Below are positions 1-8,695 of a DNA stretch of 32,860 nucleotides, one piece after another. Origin of the DNA: Merismopedia glauca CCAP 1448/3 (lineage in GTDB: Bacteria > Cyanobacteriota > Cyanobacteriia > Cyanobacteriales > CCAP-1448); contig NZ_PVWJ01000056.1 in assembly GCF_003003775.1 (NCBI RefSeq), positions 1-32,860 on the forward strand, written 5' to 3'. A model generated the notes under the pieces. That model was given only the letters and a program-made list of their open reading frames with translations. It searched no databases and was not told where the DNA came from. A program made the position numbers and the translations under genes. Positions within the stretch are counted from its first letter, which is position 1, and every line of letters starts with the position of its first letter.

Positions 1-96
1 TCCAACTCCTTAGTGCTGGAAACGATTCCCGATTCCCGACTCCCGTAGCCGCAGGCTGCGCGCAGCGCATATCCCGATACGCCAGAAATATCGGAC

Positions 97-111
97 TTAT
101 GCAAGAGGTCT
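97..111. repeat. 15-nt repeat, inverted copy at 32811-32825
   Basis: The 15 bases TTATGCAAGAGGTCT recur exactly, as the reverse complement, at 32811-32825. Both copies lie directly after the stop codon of a gene, here 7 bp beyond the end of the leftward radical SAM gene. The preceding 1-96 is non-coding and holds a short CCCGATT-like tandem stretch (about 22-46) and a GC-rich segment (about 44-68). I infer a dispersed intergenic repeat; nothing else supports a function. Confidence 0.5.
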
Positions 112-118
112 ACTCTCT

Positions 119-1687
119 CTAAGCTGCTGTGGCTTTTACTCTCTCTCGCTTGCTTTCTTCTAGGTTAAATTGAGCTAATTCTGCTTCAATTTGATCGCGG
201 ACTAGTTCGCGAAACTCGATAAAATGTTCCGCGTGGGCGCAAACCGTTAAATAATGATCCCAAACGGCTGGATTGCGTTTAATAATGCTAAATAAGTGAT
301 GCCAAAACTGCCAACGGGTATTGCGTTTGAAGCCTTGTCTCCAAACGATAATCGCTAGAGCGCGTAACTCACCTAAACTAGGGAAGCTAGCAGGTGCTTC
401 GCAGGGAGAGGGTGCAATTTCCAGGAAGTGGCGGTAAACTCGATCTAAGAAGCGTTTTGGTTCGTATAAAGTACAGAAAGCCCGAATATATTCCTGAGCA
501 ATTTCTTCTGCTGGGCGAGAGGGAATGAAATTCATCAAGGTCATTTGGTTTCCATCACCTTTGCTGCCCAAGAGTCGTCCTTCCTTCTCTAGACGATGCC
601 ATAGGGCGGTATTGGGGAGTGCCTGGAGAATACCAAACAAGGCTGTGGGAATGGCAGTTTGTTCGACAAATTCGATAATGCGATCGCCCGCACCAGTTTT
701 CTCGCCATCAAATCCAATAATTAACCCCGCCATCACCCGCAATCCAGCGTGATTGATTTTCCATACATCATCCACCATCGAACTGCGGGTATTTTGAAAC
801 TTTTTGGTCATCTGTAAGCTAGCAGCATCTGGAGTTTCAATCCCCAAGAATACGGCGTTAAAGTTACATTCCACCATTAACTGCATTAATTCGGCATCTT
901 GTGCCAAATCTATAGAAGCTTCGGTATTAAAGGTAAACGGATATTGTTTTTCCTTCATCCAGATTTTCAAATCTTCCAGCAGCAGCTTAACATTGCGCTT
1001 GTTGCCGATGAAGTTATCATCTACCATAAATATCGCCCGTCGCCAACCCAATTCGTAGAGATAATTAAGTTCGGCGATGAGTTGCTGTGGAGTCTTAGTT
1101 CGAGGTTTACGCCCATATAAAACTATTATATCGCAAAATTCGCACTGAAACGGACATCCGCGCGAGAATTGAATCGACATCGAATCGTAGGCTTCAAAAT
1201 CTAGCAATTCATACCGAGGAATAGGGGTATAACTGACATCTGGTTTCTCCCCATTAGATCGGAAAATTCCTTGAGATTCTCCCCGTTGATACGCTTCAAT
1301 GAACATAGGGAGAGTGATTTCTCCTTCATCCAAAATTAGATAATCTGCACCTGCGGCTAAAGCATCTTCTGGTACTGAAGTAGGATATGGTCCCCCCACA
1401 GCTACTTTTTTACCCCGTAGCTTGGCTTGGCGAATCAGTGCTAATAAATCCTGCTTTTGGACGATCATCGCCGAGAGAATGACTAGATCTGCCCATTCCC
1501 ATTCAGCTTCCGTCACATCTCGAACATTGCGATCTACTAGCTTAAATTCCCACTCTTGAGGTAGGATTGCAGCCACGGTTACCAATCCCAGAGGAGGTAA
1601 CAGAACCTTGCGATTTACTAATTCCAAAATCTTTTCAAAAGACCAAAAAGTTTTAGGAAATAGCGGATAAACTAGCAGAACCTTCAT
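119..1687 (-). CDS. B12-binding-domain radical SAM protein
   Basis: The protein has 522 residues. The N-terminal part (about 1-140) has the Rossmann-like layout of a cobalamin-binding domain, but no DxHxxG motif is seen, so B12 binding is uncertain. A radical SAM core follows with the cluster motif C178-x3-C182-x2-C185 in RGCPFQCEFCD, which should hold a [4Fe-4S] cluster and cleave S-adenosylmethionine. The C-terminal third resembles the DUF4070-type extension of cyanobacterial members. I chose the ATG at 1687 because GGAGGTTAAT directly precedes it and the family signature MKVLLVYPLFP begins there; the frame stays open upstream to 1801 but that extension looks non-coding. The substrate cannot be told from sequence. 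It is transcribed in the same direction as the psb28-family gene, 153 bp downstream of it. Confidence 0.85.
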   Translation of the reverse strand: MKVLLVYPLFPKTFWSFEKILELVNRKVLLPPLGLVTVAAILPQEWEFKLVDRNVRDVTEAEWEWADLVILSAMIVQKQDLLALIRQAKLRGKKVAVGGPYPTSVPEDALAAGADYLILDEGEITLPMFIEAYQRGESQGIFRSNGEKPDVSYTPIPRYELLDFEAYDSMSIQFSRGCPFQCEFCDIIVLYGRKPRTKTPQQLIAELNYLYELGWRRAIFMVDDNFIGNKRNVKLLLEDLKIWMKEKQYPFTFNTEASIDLAQDAELMQLMVECNFNAVFLGIETPDAASLQMTKKFQNTRSSMVDDVWKINHAGLRVMAGLIIGFDGEKTGAGDRIIEFVEQTAIPTALFGILQALPNTALWHRLEKEGRLLGSKGDGNQMTLMNFIPSRPAEEIAQEYIRAFCTLYEPKRFLDRVYRHFLEIAPSPCEAPASFPSLGELRALAIIVWRQGFKRNTRWQFWHHLFSIIKRNPAVWDHYLTVCAHAEHFIEFRELVRDQIEAELAQFNLEESKRERVKATAA

Positions 1688-1840
1688 ATTAACCTCCAAT
1701 ATTGGCTGTTTGGGCTGTGGAACTGATCTGAGAGCGATCGCGCTAATCCAAGGAAGAAGGAAGAAGGGAATATGGCTCAAATACTTGGGTGAAAAGTCCA
1801 ATCTATATCCTCCTTGTCTCCCTTGTCCCCCTCATCTCCC

Positions 1841-2215
1841 TCATCTCTCCGTTTCTCCGTATGCCATACCGTTAGCTTCCGCGTAACGGTGCATAAATCG
1901 CATAAATCTGTCCCAATGATCTTCACTGTCGATATCAAATTGAACTTCTACCCGATCTAATTCATCTCCTTCGGGCCCTGTAAACCTAAATTGCACCGAA
2001 TCGGGTTCAATTGTAATCTCACCTTCTTCATCTACTAGACGCATGGAGTTAGAAAACTGTTTCGTAAAGCTATTGAATCTTTCTAAAGCTTGCAATTGCT
2101 TGAAAATCATCACCACTCGTCGTCCTGTAGCACCTTTAACTTTTCGCAAACTGACGTTGCTAAGTTCTTCAGGCAAATCTTGGAAAAATTCTATGACAGG
2201 ATTAGTAGAACTCAC
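1841..2215 (-). CDS. psb28: Photosystem II assembly protein, Psb28 family
   Basis: About 124 residues, the usual Psb28 length. The family core is clear: IEFFQDLPEELSNVSLRK near the N-terminus, LVDEEGEI in the middle and the C-terminal signature HWDRFMRFMHRYAEANG. Psb28 proteins are small extrinsic factors that bind photosystem II assembly intermediates on the cytoplasmic side of the thylakoid. The segment around residues 30-55 differs from the classic Psb28 and suggests the Psb28-2 type, which is my inference. The start is uncertain: no suitable ATG exists. The GTG at 2215 gives a family-length protein. An upstream TTG (2266) would begin inside the CAATCAA tandem repeat and is rejected. No strong Shine-Dalgarno sequence is visible. 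Confidence 0.82.
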   Translation of the reverse strand: MSSTNPVIEFFQDLPEELSNVSLRKVKGATGRRVVMIFKQLQALERFNSFTKQFSNSMRLVDEEGEITIEPDSVQFRFTGPEGDELDRVEVQFDIDSEDHWDRFMRFMHRYAEANGMAYGETER

Positions 2216-2263
2216 GATTTTATCTATTTTAGGAATAGTGAAAGATCGGGGCAAAAGAGAGCC

Positions 2264-2305
2264 CAATCAACAATCAACAATCAACAATCAACAATCAACA
2301 ATCAA
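2264..2305. repeat. Heptameric tandem repeat (CAATCAA)x6
   Basis: Six perfect copies of CAATCAA followed by CAATGCC. A second array of four copies with matching flanks (CCCAATCAA at one end, CAATGCC at the other) lies at 11086-11113. This is the heptameric STRR class known from cyanobacteria. It sits about 48 bp upstream of the psb28-family start codon. Confidence 0.9.
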
Positions 2306-2343
2306 CAATGCCATTTTGTTTAACTCATCCTAGCGTGTTTTGT

Positions 2344-4485
2344 CTAGAATGCAGGAGAAACGCTGGGTGTAGGGGTTGTAACTGGAGAAGTATCATTAAC
2401 TGTCAAATCAAGCTGATAGTTAGTTGTTTCAGGAGCATTAGAGATAATTACTAACTCGTAGAAACCTGATTCTGGTAAAGTTCCCGACCAATTGCGTTCT
2501 GGAGAATCTTCTAAAATTTGGACTTGCCCCGAAGGACTGTAAACAGAGATGAGGACTTGATCTGGAGCCTCAAGCTTCAATTGCATTAATTGTCCGGCAG
2601 CTAATTGAGCAATGTAGGCTTTTCCTTCTCCGAGCTTAAGAGTACCATTTAACTGTTTGCTGGTGGCTCCAGGGTCAAAGACGACGGTTTCTAGAGCGGT
2701 TTTGGCTTCTAAAGTTGGTACTATATCAGCCGCGATCGCATACCAAAGTTGCCCCACTGGAGTTTTCAACCAATCATCAAAGTCTAAATTCAAGGTTTTG
2801 GCAGTATATTGGGGTAAAAGAGCGGCAAATTTCCCATTTGCCAGATCGGTGAGAGATCTACTACTCAATCGGAGGCGATTGACTCGACTCGTCCACTGTT
2901 TGCGATCGGCACTATTATATGTCCCCAAATCTTTCCGCACTTGAGATGTGAGGTTGACTTGTTCAATTTGGTTGAGTAAGTCATTAGCAATTTTATCTCT
3001 GTCGGCTCTTAAACTAGCTTCTTCAGGAGTATTTCCTAACACTTTCCCTTTTTGTTCTGGTTTCAAGTTTTCAAAGGCTTGATTGACCAATTCTTCGTAA
3101 AAAGATAGCTCTATTCCTAAGTTTTGCCGACGTTGTTGTAATGCTTGTTGTCTTTGGGCTTCGGAATTATCGACTGGAGTGGAGGAACTAGTTGGAGTAG
3201 CAGTCGGTGAAGTTGTAGGAGTAAGAGTAAGGGTAGGGGTAGGAGAAGAAGATAATTTTTCCACTTGTGATCGAATCCACCAACTCCCAGCCCACCAACC
3301 TATTGCCCCCGCACTAGCAATTACTAGTAACCATAATAGGGTTTTGCCTAAGCATCCCCAATGGCTTCGTTTTGGGGTCACAGAGGCTGATACAGCAGAG
3401 GTCGCAGGAGGTACTACGGCAAACGTAGCTCCTGTGTTTGGCTCTGCTGGGGTAGGTACAGGAGATATTATCGGTACTACTGGTGCTTCAGGAGTGTGAG
3501 CAACTGTGGCAATTAAAGGATGCCCCTGAGTGTCGTCCAGGGCTTGTAAGACTTCTTGAGCCGATTGATAGCGATCGCTTGGTATTGGTTGCAACATTTT
3601 TTCCAAAATTCCTTGGAATTTCGGACTAATATGACCTATTTGTGACCAATGCCAACTCAGGGTACGATTGTCAATCAGTTCTTGCGGTTCCTTACCTGTC
3701 AGTAAAGCCAAGGCTGTAGCTGCTAAAGCATAAAGATCGCTTTGAGCCGATACAACTCCTCTTTGCATCTGTTCTCTGGGGGCGTAACCAGCTTTACCCA
3801 AACGAGTGGGAATAATGGTACTTTGTCCTGCAAGAGCGGCGGGACTGTATTGTAATTCGGCTCTAACTGCTACCTCTTTGACACCGCCAAAGTCAATTAA
3901 AACAGGTTTACGATCCTGAGTTCTTAAAATTAAGTTATCTGGAGAAATATCGCGGTGAACTACCCATAAAGCATGAATATAATGCAATACAGGTAAAATA
4001 TCTTCAAATAGTTCCACTACTTCGGCTTCTGTGAACCCAATTCCCTGTTGCTTGCGGGTATTGAGTAGAGCTTGATAGGTTTGACCATCAACATAATCTT
4101 GGACTAAAAATAAGCGTTCTTCCCCCTGATAGGCAACCCGAAATAGTTCTCTAAATCTAGGAATTTGTGGGTGTTGTAACTTGTAAAGAACTCCAGCTTC
4201 TCGTTCAAATAACTCTTGAGATTTTTGCAGTGCATAATCACCTTGTACTTGAGGCGCAAATTCTTTCAAGACGCACAGTTCGTGAAAACGATTCAAGTCT
4301 TGGGCTAAATAAGTCTGCCCAAACCCACCTTTACCCAACTCTCTGACTATACGATAGCGATCGCCTAATGTGACCCCATTGGGTAAATTTCGGGGATTAA
4401 CCCCAAGCATCGGTTCGCCACAATGTTGACAAAAGCGATTTCCGGCTGGATTTGGATGTCCCTGACTACAATATACAAGGTTCAT
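2344..4485 (-). CDS. Ser/Thr protein kinase with N-terminal zinc ribbon
   Basis: 713 residues. A putative zinc ribbon opens the protein (C6, H10, C19, C22 in NRFCQHCGEP). A Hanks-type kinase domain follows at about 44-316, with the glycine loop GKGGFG (51-56), catalytic lysine K74, HRD at 177-179, N184 and DFG at 198-200, so it should be active. A Pro/Ala/Thr-rich linker leads to one membrane span (about 380-401), then a Thr/Pro-rich stretch (about 412-438) and a C-terminal extracytoplasmic region of about 270 residues. The C-terminus (from about 610) resembles a pre-peptidase-type beta-sandwich, which is uncertain. The layout is like the cyanobacterial SpkB class, in which the Cys motif has been linked to function; target proteins are unknown. 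ATG start; stands alone after 477 bp of non-coding DNA. Confidence 0.88.
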   Translation of the reverse strand: MNLVYCSQGHPNPAGNRFCQHCGEPMLGVNPRNLPNGVTLGDRYRIVRELGKGGFGQTYLAQDLNRFHELCVLKEFAPQVQGDYALQKSQELFEREAGVLYKLQHPQIPRFRELFRVAYQGEERLFLVQDYVDGQTYQALLNTRKQQGIGFTEAEVVELFEDILPVLHYIHALWVVHRDISPDNLILRTQDRKPVLIDFGGVKEVAVRAELQYSPAALAGQSTIIPTRLGKAGYAPREQMQRGVVSAQSDLYALAATALALLTGKEPQELIDNRTLSWHWSQIGHISPKFQGILEKMLQPIPSDRYQSAQEVLQALDDTQGHPLIATVAHTPEAPVVPIISPVPTPAEPNTGATFAVVPPATSAVSASVTPKRSHWGCLGKTLLWLLVIASAGAIGWWAGSWWIRSQVEKLSSSPTPTLTLTPTTSPTATPTSSSTPVDNSEAQRQQALQQRRQNLGIELSFYEELVNQAFENLKPEQKGKVLGNTPEEASLRADRDKIANDLLNQIEQVNLTSQVRKDLGTYNSADRKQWTSRVNRLRLSSRSLTDLANGKFAALLPQYTAKTLNLDFDDWLKTPVGQLWYAIAADIVPTLEAKTALETVVFDPGATSKQLNGTLKLGEGKAYIAQLAAGQLMQLKLEAPDQVLISVYSPSGQVQILEDSPERNWSGTLPESGFYELVIISNAPETTNYQLDLTVNDTSPVTTPTPSVSPAF

Positions 4486-4962
4486 AGCTTGGCAAAGTGC
4501 CTCAACTTCTTGGTGGCTAGCGATCGATAGGATACATCTGACGTGTATTTTTCAGCACTCTAGATAGACAGACTTAACTAGCTGTTTTAACATAACTGAA
4601 TCTGTAATTTCCATTATTTGGTTGAGATGCGACAGCTTAAGCTGTCCAGCATTTAAATTGGGATATGAGTCTGACGCGAAGATCGAGATTAACAAATTTA
4701 GATGCGTCTTAGCTTATCATCACTATTTTTCTATTTATCCATTAAATATATAGGTGAAGTATTAAATATTTAAAACCCTCGCCAACCGATTGTCAATTAA
4801 TATCCAATTGTCTCTGATTTACTAAATTAATTGGCAATTAAATTCAGCAATATGGCTGTAGTAAATAACTATCTTTTCCTGGAATATCAAAAATAATCTG
4901 TATCAAAATAAATAATTAATTAAATCTACCCTTAGTAAAAATACCTTTAAAAACCTAGTTTT
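4486..4962. other. AT-rich intergenic region between divergent genes
   Basis: These 477 bp separate the leftward kinase and the rightward ELW-repeat gene and must hold both promoters. No convincing ORF or RNA gene is seen. The right half (about 4690-4960) is strongly AT-rich. The one clear structure is a perfect 16-bp palindrome at 4631-4646. Confidence 0.7.
4631..4646. promoter_or_regulatory. Perfect 16-bp palindrome, candidate operator
   Basis: GACAGCTTAAGCTGTC is its own exact reverse complement with no spacer. It lies 145 bp upstream of the kinase start and 316 bp upstream of the ELW-repeat gene. It may be an operator for a dimeric regulator; no regulator is recognised and no second copy was seen in the window. 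Confidence 0.35.
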
Positions 4963-6396
4963 ATGCTGCAAACATTGTATAAACCCAATCAAAGAAAAAC
5001 TCCGATTTTTGGTGCTATTATTAGCTCATTTTTAGCACTTTTGGGATTGAGTAATTCAATTTTAGCTAAATCACCGCCACCAACCAAAGGTTCATATCAG
5101 CCAAAAAGTTCCTACCCAAGTGATTTAACTAATATTAATGGCACGTTATATTTTTCTGCCAATCATCCTCAAACTGGTAGAGAATTATGGAAAAGTAACG
5201 GTACATCTCGCGGTACAAGTTTAGTCAAAGATATCTATCCAGGAGTAGCCAGTTCTTCTCCTACCACTCTAACCAGTATCAGGAATACTCTATTTTTCTC
5301 AGCTAATAGTCCCCATCTAGGAATTGAATTATGGACTAGTCAAGGCACTCCAGAGACTACCAATATAGTCACAGATATCAATCTTGGTTGGGAATCTAGC
5401 TTTCCCTATGAATTGCTGAAAGTTCAAAACTGGTTGTATTTTACTGCTCTCCAGCCCCAAGTTGGAACTGAGTTATGGCAAACAGATAGTACTCCAGTAG
5501 GTACAACATTAATCAAAGATATTTTTCCGGGAACAATTGGCTCTATACCACAATTTCTGACTAAAACTAAGACTGGTGTATTCTTCACCTCTGAAACCCC
5601 AGAAGCTGGTAGGGAATTATGGAAAACTGACGGTAGCAAATCAGGTACAGTTTTAGTTAAAGATATTAGCCCAGGTATAGAAAGTAGCGATCCTTTCTAC
5701 CTGACAGCAGTTGGAAATCAGCTATATTTTAAAGCTCGAACTCCCGAAAATGGAGAAGAGCTATGGCGCAGTGATGGCACTTTAAAAGGGACAAAACTAG
5801 TTAAAGATATTAATCTAGGGATCGATGATGCTTTAATCTTGTTTTTAACTAATGTGAATGGGAGGCTGTTTTTTAGTGCTTATCAACCTAAATCTGGCAT
5901 AGAACTGTGGAAAAGTGACGGTACTTCCCAAGGTACAGTAATAGTTAAAGACATCTTTCCAGCAGAAGAATGGTCTAATCCCTCTAATTTGATTAATATT
6001 AACGGCACCTTGTTTTTCACGGCAAGGCATCCCAGTCAAGGCACAGAACTGTGGAAAACTGATGGTACTCCTGAAGGTACAGTAATAGTTAAAGACATCA
6101 ATCTCGGCGAAGCAGATGCTTACCCTGAAAGACTAGTAAATGTCAATGGTGTCCTTTACTTTACCGCCACAACTCCTGAAACGGGACGAGAGTTGTGGAA
6201 AAGTGACGGTACTTCCCAAGGTACTGTACTAGTAAAAGATATTAACCCAGGTTCTAAAGATACAGAATTCGATGAGTTAACTGGTGTCAAGGATATTTTG
6301 TTTTTTACCGCCTACACTCCAGATAGTGGTGACGAGTTATGGAGAAGTAACGGTACGATGATGGGGACTTTTTTAGTGAAAGATATTTATCGATAA
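4963..6396 (+). CDS. Secreted ELWxxDGT-repeat protein
   Basis: 477 residues. A signal peptide is likely: a basic start (KPNQRK), a hydrophobic core at about 15-30 and a possible cut after ILA at about residue 35. The rest consists of nine repeats spaced 48 residues apart (the Glu of ELW at 74, 122, 170, 218 and onward), each with ELWxxDGTxxGTxLVKDI. Repeats of this type probably fold as beta-propeller blades outside the cell; the biochemical role is unknown. The last repeat stops abruptly after LVKDIYR, and its TAA codon is the first three bases of the inverted-repeat element at 6394-6491. The gene may thus have been shortened by insertion of that element. The start is the first ATG before the signal peptide. 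Confidence 0.85.
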   Translation: MLQTLYKPNQRKTPIFGAIISSFLALLGLSNSILAKSPPPTKGSYQPKSSYPSDLTNINGTLYFSANHPQTGRELWKSNGTSRGTSLVKDIYPGVASSSPTTLTSIRNTLFFSANSPHLGIELWTSQGTPETTNIVTDINLGWESSFPYELLKVQNWLYFTALQPQVGTELWQTDSTPVGTTLIKDIFPGTIGSIPQFLTKTKTGVFFTSETPEAGRELWKTDGSKSGTVLVKDISPGIESSDPFYLTAVGNQLYFKARTPENGEELWRSDGTLKGTKLVKDINLGIDDALILFLTNVNGRLFFSAYQPKSGIELWKSDGTSQGTVIVKDIFPAEEWSNPSNLININGTLFFTARHPSQGTELWKTDGTPEGTVIVKDINLGEADAYPERLVNVNGVLYFTATTPETGRELWKSDGTSQGTVLVKDINPGSKDTEFDELTGVKDILFFTAYTPDSGDELWRSNGTMMGTFLVKDIYR

Positions 6397-6491
6397 GTAG
6401 GTAGTCAAAATTAATTGTATAAGTTTGTTTTGGGCATGGGGCATAGGGCATGGGAATCGGAAATGTACAATTAATTCTGTTGAGGTGCTTA
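6394..6491. mobile_element. MITE-like inverted-repeat element, copy A
   Basis: A 98-bp element beginning TAAGTAGG and ending GTGCTTA. The arms are imperfect inverted repeats of about 28 bp sharing AATTAATTGTA. The centre carries three GGGCATR heptamers (6432-6452). A second copy of the same organisation is at 25421-25521. It encodes nothing and resembles a non-autonomous transposable element; its TAA start serves as the stop codon of the ELW-repeat gene. No source transposase is in the window. Confidence 0.65.
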
Positions 6492-6562
6492 ATCTGAATT
6501 ATATTTCGGGTCAATAACTTTGACTGGACTGACTCTCTAGCTTTAAAAGGTGGAAAAATACG

Positions 6563-7507
6563 CTAATTTCGGTGGTTATTTTGATAGCGAATTCTGGAAC
6601 CCGTCCACAACAGCTTTTCTCTCAGGGTTTGGTAATAAGAGTAGTTTTCTCGCAAAATAATGAATTTAGCTTGACAATTAGCCATCCGCACATCTACTCT
6701 TTGTCCTGGCCAAATCGCCGTTCCTAAGACTCCATCCGTCCACAATTTGGTATTTAATTCATAATCTCCCAAAGCCCAAATACTCACAACAGAACCAGAG
6801 GGAATCACTATTGGACGACTAGCTAAACTGAGGGGACAAATAGGAGTGACTACCATCGCTTCCATCCCCGAATAGACAATAGGACCACTTGCAGAAACGT
6901 TATAGCAAGTCGAACCTGTGGGACTAGCAACAATTAATCCATCACCTTGATATTGATCGACTACTTCCCCATCAATTTCTAATTCTAATGTTGAAGTAAT
7001 CATGCGATCGGCAGAAGCAGGCTTAATGCACATTTCATTAAGCGCCAAAAAGCGATAGGCTTCCAGCGCGCTGGTGCGATCGCCTATTGGTTGTAAGTTC
7101 GTCCGATTTCCCTCAAATAACCCTGCTTCTAACATCATCCGCCGTTCGATCGCGTATCGATCTTCCAGCAACCTTTCCCAAACCGCTTCCGTCTCCCGAA
7201 AGGTTTCAAACGCTTCCGTCAAAAAACCCAAATGTCCCCCAATATTCACCGCCAAAATCGGAATTCCATCAGCCGAAAGATGACGCGCCGCAGCCAAAGC
7301 AGTCCCATCTCCACCTAAAACAATGGCGAGGTCAATTGGGTGGGTTGCAGAGGCTAAAAAAACGGGGTAGGGATTATCTTTGGCTCCACTTGGTCCCATC
7401 AAAACGTGACAGTTGAGTTTTTCTAACTCGCGAGCGCACTTTTCGGCTACCTGACGGCTGGTAGGATCTCCAGCTTTATGGGCAATAATGACATTTTTTA
7501 ACTGCAT
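6563..7507 (-). CDS. nadK: NAD kinase
   Basis: 314 residues, close to the usual length. It phosphorylates NAD+ to NADP+ in the cytoplasm with ATP or polyphosphate. The family signatures are all present: GGDGT at 65-69 with catalytic D67, the VNIGGHLGFLTE segment, and GDGLIVASPTGSTCYN for nucleotide binding. The N-terminus matches the cyanobacterial form. Cyanobacteria usually encode two NAD kinases, and sequence alone does not say which one this is. ATG start at 7507 with no strong ribosome-binding site. Transcribed alone; divergent from tatC. Confidence 0.93.
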   Translation of the reverse strand: MQLKNVIIAHKAGDPTSRQVAEKCARELEKLNCHVLMGPSGAKDNPYPVFLASATHPIDLAIVLGGDGTALAAARHLSADGIPILAVNIGGHLGFLTEAFETFRETEAVWERLLEDRYAIERRMMLEAGLFEGNRTNLQPIGDRTSALEAYRFLALNEMCIKPASADRMITSTLELEIDGEVVDQYQGDGLIVASPTGSTCYNVSASGPIVYSGMEAMVVTPICPLSLASRPIVIPSGSVVSIWALGDYELNTKLWTDGVLGTAIWPGQRVDVRMANCQAKFIILRENYSYYQTLREKLLWTGSRIRYQNNHRN

Positions 7508-7731
7508 TTAGATCGATGTGAGGGCAGTAGGAAGACCAAATCTTAGCAGAAATGCGATCGCGTTTCCAACTTGCTGGATTTGTAGCTTTCATTAACTTAC
7601 CAAATCGGCTAGGGAATGTTTTTATGAATTATTTTGCGCCATAATCCAAGCAGAGGAAGAGTTTGAAGTAGATTTGCTCGAACATGGAGCAAGCGATCGC
7701 TCTCCTGAAACTCCACCACCTAGATACAATA

Positions 7732-7749
7732 GTGCAAGAAACGTTGCAC
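7732..7749. promoter_or_regulatory. Small stem-loop just upstream of tatC
   Basis: GTGCAA (7732-7737) and TTGCAC (7744-7749) form a 6-bp stem with a 6-base loop, ending 16 bp before the tatC ATG, where it would lie near the ribosome-binding region. It could affect translation or bind a regulator; support is only the symmetry. Confidence 0.25.
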
Positions 7750-7765
7750 CTAGCCCATCGGAATA

Positions 7766-8557
7766 ATGCCCCCAGAAGCAGAACAACTAACCAACTTAGA
7801 ACCAGAACTAGATCCGACTAACGAATATCTGGAAGACGAATACCTCAACGAACTTCCCGATGAAGTGGAAATGTCTTTATTGGATCACCTCGAAGAACTG
7901 CGGACTCGCATTTTTTATGCTTTAATTGCCGCAGTGATTGGAATGAGCGGTTGTTTCTTTGCTGTCAAACCCATAGTCAAATTATTAGAAGTTCCGGCCC
8001 ACGGAGTCAAGTTTTTGCAACTGACACCAGGAGAATATTTCTTTGTTTCCATCAAAGTAGCTGGTTATAGCGGTTTACTAGTGGCTAGTCCCTTTATTCT
8101 CTACCAAATCATTCAATTTGTCCTCCCCGGATTAACTCGCAAGGAACGCAGCTTACTTGCTCCCGTAGTCTTAGGTTCTGGGGTTTTGTTTGCGGCTGGA
8201 TTAGTATTTGCCTATTTAATTTTGATCCCTGCGGCGTTAAACTTTTTCGTCAGCTATGGTGCAGATGTTGTTGAACAATTATGGTCTATAGACCGTTATT
8301 TTGAATTTGTTTTACTATTACTTTTCAGTACTGGCTTAGCCTTTCAAGTCCCAATTATTCAAATTATTCTCAGTTTTTTGGGCATAGTTTCTTCCGAAAA
8401 AATGCTCTCCGGTTGGCGCTATATACTTATTGGTTCAGTAATTATTGGGGCAATTATTACTCCTTCTACCGATCCATTAACCCAAAGTTTGCTCGCAGGA
8501 GCAATTTTAGGGTTGTATTTTACTGGAATTGGGTTTGTGAAGTTAGTTGGGAAGTAA
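7766..8557 (+). CDS. tatC: Sec-independent translocase subunit TatC
   Basis: 263 residues. TatC is the multi-spanning membrane core of the twin-arginine pathway, which recognises folded precursors by their RR signal peptide. After an acidic N-terminal extension (about 1-36) comes the family signature [13 protein letters not shown], then six predicted membrane helices, including [16 protein letters not shown] and [18 protein letters not shown]. The conserved periplasmic and cytoplasmic loop residues, such as [11 protein letters not shown], are present. The acidic leader is longer than in E. coli, as is common in cyanobacteria. The gene stands alone; TatA/B are not in the window. Confidence 0.95.
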   Translation: MPPEAEQLTNLEPELDPTNEYLEDEYLNELPDEVEMSLLDHLEELRTRIFYALIAAVIGMSGCFFAVKPIVKLLEVPAHGVKFLQLTPGEYFFVSIKVAGYSGLLVASPFILYQIIQFVLPGLTRKERSLLAPVVLGSGVLFAAGLVFAYLILIPAALNFFVSYGADVVEQLWSIDRYFEFVLLLLFSTGLAFQVPIIQIILSFLGIVSSEKMLSGWRYILIGSVIIGAIITPSTDPLTQSLLAGAILGLYFTGIGFVKLVGK

Positions 8558-8695
8558 TTTAGGCGATCGCTTGTCTTCATCTCTACCCAATGGCATCAGC
8601 ACAGCGAAAATGCACCTTTGGGCTAGGTCGTATGGTGGCATTTTTTAGCCAAAAATAGCTCTGTGACATCATGGAAGGACTAGAGAAATCTCAAC

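Noticed and set aside
1688-1801. Upstream extension of the radical SAM frame
   Set aside because: A strong GGAGG site directly precedes the ATG at 1687 and the family N-terminus begins there; the extension has no family similarity.
2216-2266. Longer Psb28 reading from a TTG
   Set aside because: The TTG lies in the CAATCAA array and the extra residues do not resemble the family.
3179-3499. Plus-strand frame rich in Val/Gly opposite the kinase gene
   Set aside because: It mirrors the Thr/Pro-rich linker codons of the kinase on the other strand and has no independent coding signs.
7087-7416. Open frame opposite nadK
   Set aside because: It lies fully within a confidently identified gene and is low in family-like features.
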